A stretch of 64,000 nucleotides of DNA. It comes from Plantago ovata. Taxonomy: Eukaryota > Streptophyta > Magnoliopsida > Lamiales > Plantaginaceae. Where the stretch lies: contig CM051455.1 in NCBI GenBank assembly GCA_028274465.1, forward strand, positions 104,096,942 to 104,160,941, given 5' to 3'. Positions 56,920 to 64,000 of the stretch are shown in pieces. Both the position numbers and the translations under genes were made by a program. The notes beneath the pieces are model-generated. The model ran no database searches. It was not told the origin of the DNA and saw nothing but the letters and a program-made list of their open reading frames with translations. Each line of letters opens with the position of its first letter. Position 1 is the stretch's first letter.

Positions 56920-59013
56920 TGATAGTGTATATGGCCTAGAGACAGTCCTTATTAAGGGCATGGAGCCCTTATAGAGGGCATATATGTACTATTACACAGG
57001 TCAACGTAATATGATATATGTTTGTCGTTTTACTATTGAGTATCGCTTTCATATTTATATTACACCAGGCATGCAGCATGTCATATCTCTATTTCTGTTT
57101 GTATTGATATTAAACATGTCCCCTCGGATAGATGACCGATCATACAGATAGTGGGAGCTATGTGAGTTATCATCTATCCCAAACTCTCCCTAGTCGAGGT
57201 TCATCTCGGATGTAGGGGTCTGAATGAACCAGATGAGACTAGTATGCGTGGAGGTTATACTTGTTGGAGCAAGTGTGAGCCGATCCCACGGTCACGGAAC
57301 GGATTGTTGGACAATCGAGAAACGTTCCCATAACTGCGCATAGTTGTTCAAAGAATGATTATCGAACAATGGAAGTACCCACCGGACACTCCCATCGATG
57401 TATACTCTACACCGAAGTGTCTATGGGAACCGGTAAGTTGTCGAAGTGATGCCAGTCGTCCTTTGGACTTACAGGACTTTATCATCACATTTGTTGCCCC
57501 ATATCCTTGGTGGACCCGTCGATGTCAGCTCTAAATAAGCAGTTGACCTAAGACATGATCCAGAATTATGGCTACATACAAATGGGGATGATAAGTGTTT
57601 CTGTGAAGGATTCATCTCTCATGTGTAGCACCGGAGAGTACTACTCATAGTCGTTCATAGTTGTGATTGGTAAAACCACTGGCCAACGTATCAATATTAT
57701 TATGATGGTCATAATAGATATTGGATTCACCATGCAACTCACTGAAGACGCCCGTGGATGTATTATTGGGATAGACACTTCATCGATCCTAGATACATTC
57801 GAGCAAGTCAGATGAAGGGACGTTACCATCGCCGCGTTGAGTGCAACAGGCTTCGCAACGAAAGGGTTTGCTTTGAGTAACCTCTCAAACGTTCTCATGT
57901 ATTAATATTGCAAATTGAACCATCTAGGAATTCCATTTTGCCTAGTCTAGGACTTGCTTAATACAATGAGGCCCTATGGGTCACACTATGTGGTGATTCA
58001 GCTTATCAGAATATCCTTGAAGATGGAATCGCAATTAATTTGGAATTAATTGTGATTGATGGATTATAATTGATTTGGAATTAATTATAATATTTAGTGG
58101 CTCAATTAATGATTTGGAATTATTAATTGAATTGGCTAATTAATTGTATTTTATGTAAATACAATTAAAGATTATATTTTAGAAATATAATAGAGGTTTG
58201 ATTTGAAAGGATATGTTAATTTAGAATTAACATATGCACATGGGCAAAATCTACTTGGAGTTTGAATTGCCTTAGAACTATAAGTGCGTCCCAAAATTGG
58301 GACCCACCTATCTCCTGTAGGACAGGCGCGCGCGCACACACAAGCTGGATAGGGGAAGGAGTTCGACTCCTTCCTCTATTAGAAGTCCAAGGGATAAGTT
58401 AGATTTTCCTGATTGAGTTTTAATTTGATTGGGAATGAATCTAAACTTGATATTGGTTTCCTAGTGCGATAAGAATTAGATTCTTATTCCTTTACGAAGT
58501 CTAATTGCTTATGCTTTAGGCTTCTATTGACTACTATATATAGTAGACTATTAGAGAGCTTTTTCATTATTCTGAACAATCAATTCTTAGAGAATATTCT
58601 ACCCAGTTTTCTTAGAGAAAATAAAAGCTCTCCCCTCCTCTATAAGCCACACACGCGCACCACCTACCGGAGGAATCGCCGCCCCATCTTCTTGGTCACA
58701 CAAATAATATCCTAGCAATCTTCCTGATAGGCTGTTCATCCGTGGATACCAAGGTTGAGGTTCTAGGAGCTGGAAACTAACTTTTATTGTCTTGTAGATA
58801 ATCAAAGTATTGCAGATATCTTCGACTTCGACGAAGGAGAAGATACACCGGATTATTACGAAGACTTGGAAGCTGCTTTGGAAGTAAGGTTAGTCTTCTA
58901 ATTGACGTGTTTACATATATATGGCATATACATAATCAATTAACCTGCATGTTAAGATTTTTTTGAAATTCCGCTGCGTACCCTAGGGGTAACTCTGACC
59001 GTATTTTCTTACA
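56920..59013 (+). repeat. Copia LTR3, shared by copies 1 and 2
   Basis: 2094 bases, uninterrupted, TGATAGTGTA ... TTTTCTTACA. TATA box 58535-58543. A polypurine tract precedes it and a primer site follows, so it is the 3' LTR of copy 1 and the 5' LTR of copy 2. Confidence 0.95.
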
Positions 59014-59014
59014 G

Positions 59015-60593
<1,579 letters not shown>

Positions 60594-63500
60594 ATGGCGA
60601 GTATCTCGCTCCGTGCTGTCTTAGAGAAGCAAATTTTGACCGGACCAAACTTCCTAGATTGGATCAGGAATGTATGTTTGGTGCTGAGGTACGAAAGGAT
60701 TGAGTACGTCTTGGACGAGGCTAATCCCGTGCGTCCCGAGAATGAGACTGCCTATCAAGTTGCTGATTTGGAATCAAGCCAACAAGGCAAAGTCTGATAA
60801 GCATCATGAGGATGCTAGATCCGCGCAGTGTATTATGCTGGCGGCAATGAGCAATGAGCTGCAGAGGCAACATGAATGCATGTTGCCGTATGAGATGCTG
60901 AAGCATCTTGAGTCGGTCTTTAAGACGACAGCTAGAAGTGTTGAATTTGATTTGATCAAAGAGATACACAGATGCAAGCTCAATGAAGGAGGGAACATGT
61001 CTGAACATGTTCTCAAGATGAGAATAAGATCATGATGATCTTTGTCCTTCAATCAATGTTGAGTTCGTATTCGCAGTTCATCGTTAACCATCATGAATGC
61101 GAAGGACGTAACACTGCCCGAACTCCATAATCTGCTGAAGACATATGATCAAACTCTTCCTAAGAAGGAAAAGTCGATCATGTTTGGTAGGCAACCGTCT
61201 AACCCAAACCCGAGAAACAGAGGTGCTAAGGGTAAGGGAAAGTCGGGAGCCAAGGCTAACGCTTCGAGTAATAAGCCTAAGCGTCTGAACCAGAAAAGGA
61301 AGTTCAACAGGAGCTGAACGGTACACACAGATGAATGTCTTTTCTATAAACAAAAAGGGCATTGGAAGAAAGATTGTCCTAAGCTGAGGGCAGATCAAGC
61401 TAAGAAGCCACCGGCTTCTAGCTCAGGTATGTTTGTTATTGAAATGAACATGTCTACTTTTGACTCCAATGGTTGGGTATTAGATACAGCATGTGGCTCG
61501 CACATTTGCAATAATGTGCAGGGGCTCATTGAACACAGGCTAGTCAAGCAAGGTCAAATCGACTTGCATGTTGGGAACGGCAATCGAGCTGAAGCCAAAT
61601 GCGTTGGACGCTGCAAGATAGATTTACCTTCAGGACAATGTTTAGAACTTGATAACGTTTATTTTGTTCCATCCATTGTCAGAAATATTATTTCCATTCC
61701 ATTGTTGGACAATTTGGGTTTTTCCTAATACTTGTTATTTTTCATTAAATGACCAGTATTATGGAAAAGCTCGCTTAGTGAATGGTTCATATATTTTTCA
61801 AAGTAGTCTACCTTTATTTCAAATACATAACAAACAACCGTCTTCAAGTAGGAAGAATAATCCATCTTATCTATGGCATTGTCGGCTAGGCCATATCTAT
61901 GAAACAAGGATTCAAAGACTAAGGAAGTTGGACTACTTAGAACCATTTGATTTTGAATCATATGGTACATGTGAATCATGTGTTAAGGGTAAGATGACGA
62001 ACAAACCTTTTGTTGGACAAGGTGTTCGTGCCACTCGCTGCTTAGAACTCATACATACCGATGTATGTGGACCTTTTCAAAGTCCATGCGCGTGGGGGTT
62101 ATCCTTGCTTCATTACCTTTACTGACGATTTCTCAAGGTATGGATATATTTATCTTATGAAGAATAAATCCGAGACCTTTGGGAAATTCAAGGACTTTAG
62201 GAATGAGGTCGAGAATGAATTGAACCTAGGGATAGTCACTCTTCGATCAGATCGAGGAGATGAATACCTTAGTGAAGAATTTATCGACTACTTGAAGGAA
62301 AATGGAATTCAATCGCAATGGACTCCTCCTGGAACACCACAATTGAATGGTGTGTCTGAGAGAAGGAATCGAACCCTGTTAGACATGGTGAGATCAATGA
62401 TTGGATTGTCGACTCTTCCAAAATATCTATGGGGATATGCACTACAAACTGCAATCTACATTCTGAACCGTGTACCATCTAAATCAGTGGAGAAAACTCC
62501 TTATGAGTTATGGAAGGGAAAGAAACCCTCACTGGGCTATCTTAGACCTTGGGGCTGTCTTGCGATAGTCAAACTGATGCTCACTGATAAGTTAGATGCA
62601 AAGGGTGTCAAAGTATATTTCATAGGCTATCCTCGTCAGACGAAAGGCTATGAATTCTATCATGCTGAACATCACAAGGTGATAGCATCTAGAAACGTTA
62701 AGTTTTTAGAAGCAGAATACCTCGAAGAAGAGAGGTTAGATGACATGATAGAACTTGAAGAAATTCAAGACTTTGACACGTGCGAACATGAGTTCTCTAA
62801 ATCTTTTGATTTGGACTCAAGTTCAGTGGGAGCTTTCGAAGCAGACAAGGGTAATGATATGACACTTGCTAGGCATGTCATAGTCAGTGGGAGTCCTGTG
62901 ATTAGATCAACAGTTGAAACCACACTGATAGAACCCGTTGCCAATCAAACTGTGCAAAAAGTTGCACAAGAGCAGCCTGCCGCTAGGGAATAGGGTCGCG
63001 GGGCGCGACCAGCTGCATCAGTGCCCACTGATAATGTTCCTGTTACACGAAGCCAGAAAGGAAAAGCACCATAACCACTCGAGCTCCGTAGGTCGAAGAG
63101 GATCCTAAAAGGACCTCAGAAGCAGAGCCTTATGATAGAACACATCAGTGAACTTGATGTCGGCTTATCAGATCGGGAAGATCCCGAGACCTACAAAGAG
63201 GCAATAATTGATATTGACTCAGACAAATGGCAAGAGTCCATGGAATTGGAAATGGACTCCATGTACCTGAACCAAGTTTGGAACTTGGTAGACTTGCCCC
63301 AAGGGGTTAGACCTATTGGGTGCAAATGGGTCTTTAAACGAAAGACAGATGCCGATGGCATGGTACAAACGCACAAGGCTAGACTTGTGGAGAAAGGCTA
63401 GACGCAAAGGTATGGCATCGATTACGATGAAACCTTTTCACCGGTAGCAAAATTGAAATCCATTCGAACTCTACTTGCGATAGCTGCCTACTATGATTAT

Positions 63501-64000
63501 GATATCTGGCAGATGGATGTAAAGACTTCCTTCCTCAATGGCAACCTTGAGGAAGAGGTCTATATGGTACAGCCGGAAGGTTTTATTAGTAAAACCAGGC
63601 CGACTGCTGTATGCAAATTACAAAGATCCATCTATCGGCTAAAGCAAACGTCTAGGAGCTGGAATATCCGCCTTGATGAAGCTGTCAAATCGTTTGACTT
63701 CATGAGAAGCAAGGAAGATCCCTGTGTCTACACTAGGCACAGCGACAAGGGAGTCGTTTTCATGATCATCTATGTTGATGACATTTTGATCATGGGAAAC
63801 AATGTCTCTATGCTAGAAGAGACTAAAGTTTGGTTGTCAAGTACCTTCTCAATGAAGGACTTGGGTGCAGCGAACTACATCCTAGGGATCCAGATCTATA
63901 GAGATAGATCCAAGAGGATGTTAGGATTGATACAGTCCACCTACATCAACAAAATACTGAAGCGTTATAAGATGGACGACTCAAAGAGAGGCTTTCTCCC
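60594..64000 (+). pseudogene. gag-pol of copia copy 2, running off the window
   Basis: Same order as copy 1: MASISLRAVLEKQI gag start, protease WVLDTACGSHIC, integrase HTDVCGP ... SDRGDEY ... [10 protein letters not shown], then RT (WQMDVKT, IIYVDDILIMG). Breaks: the shared gag shift near 60775, stops near 61033 and at 61315-61317, the shared shift near 61728, and a T-run insertion near 62080 just after HTDVCGP. Later there are TAG stops at about 62991 and 63399. The zinc knuckle has lost its second Cys (CLFY). The sequence ends in RT (DDSKRGFLP), so RNase H and the far LTR are outside. Confidence 0.9.

Overview
The window is nuclear DNA from a flowering plant, probably pericentromeric or other heterochromatin, built almost entirely of LTR retrotransposons nested in and joined to one another. 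Two families account for nearly everything. The first is a Ty3/gypsy family of the Athila type: LTRs of about 1.2 kb running TGATGA...TTCATCA, a primer-binding site complementary to the 3' end of plant tRNA-Asp, and an integrase C-terminus of the kind seen in Athila elements. The second is a Ty1/copia family: LTRs of about 2.1 kb running TGATAG...CTTACA, with a tRNA-Met primer-binding site. No rRNA, tRNA, CRISPR array or intact host gene was seen. The only non-LTR-element candidate is a broken acidic ORF at 28.6-29.7 kb. Species cannot be told from this sequence.

Layout. 1-7238: minus-strand gypsy element A (gag-protease, degenerate second ORF), its left LTR cut by the window edge. 7239-28555: a plus-strand head-to-tail array of five gypsy LTRs and four internal regions. 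B has gag-pro and ORF2. C has a 5'-truncated gag-pro and ORF2. D and E are near-identical and keep only the last part of integrase. 28556-29703: unknown broken ORF into which a copia element inserted. 29704-64000: a same-orientation copia array (LTR1, short leader remnant, LTR2, gag-pol copy, LTR3, second gag-pol copy running off the end). Three gypsy insertions lie in it: a small chimeric element I1 (31358-36592, duplication AATAC) in LTR1, a pol-bearing element G (38099-48646, duplication ACACT) in LTR2, and a solo LTR (54117-55364, duplication ACTCA) inside copia pol.

How the parts relate. G is the only gypsy copy with protease, RT, RNase H and integrase; A, B, C and I1 carry gag-type proteins but no polymerase. 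All share LTR ends, primer site, polypurine tract and 3' untranslated region, so the natural inference is a non-autonomous group mobilised by G-like elements. A, B and C also carry a second ORF resembling the 'putative plant transposon protein' family (PF20167). It is preceded by a pyrimidine-rich leader and a ~540-bp intron-like interval with a TACTAAT branch-site sequence in B and C. No coding region in the window is intact; each carries frameshifts, stops or truncations.

Most notable observations: the conserved leader and intron-like interval before ORF2; a GGCGATTCGCC-type palindrome cluster repeated next to every LTR TATA box and again inside the elements; precise LTR ends abutting gag or integrase in C, D and E, which suggests nested insertion followed by LTR-LTR recombination; the chimeric I1; and an inverted, partly triplicated 3' region in G. 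All identities and alignments are by eye.
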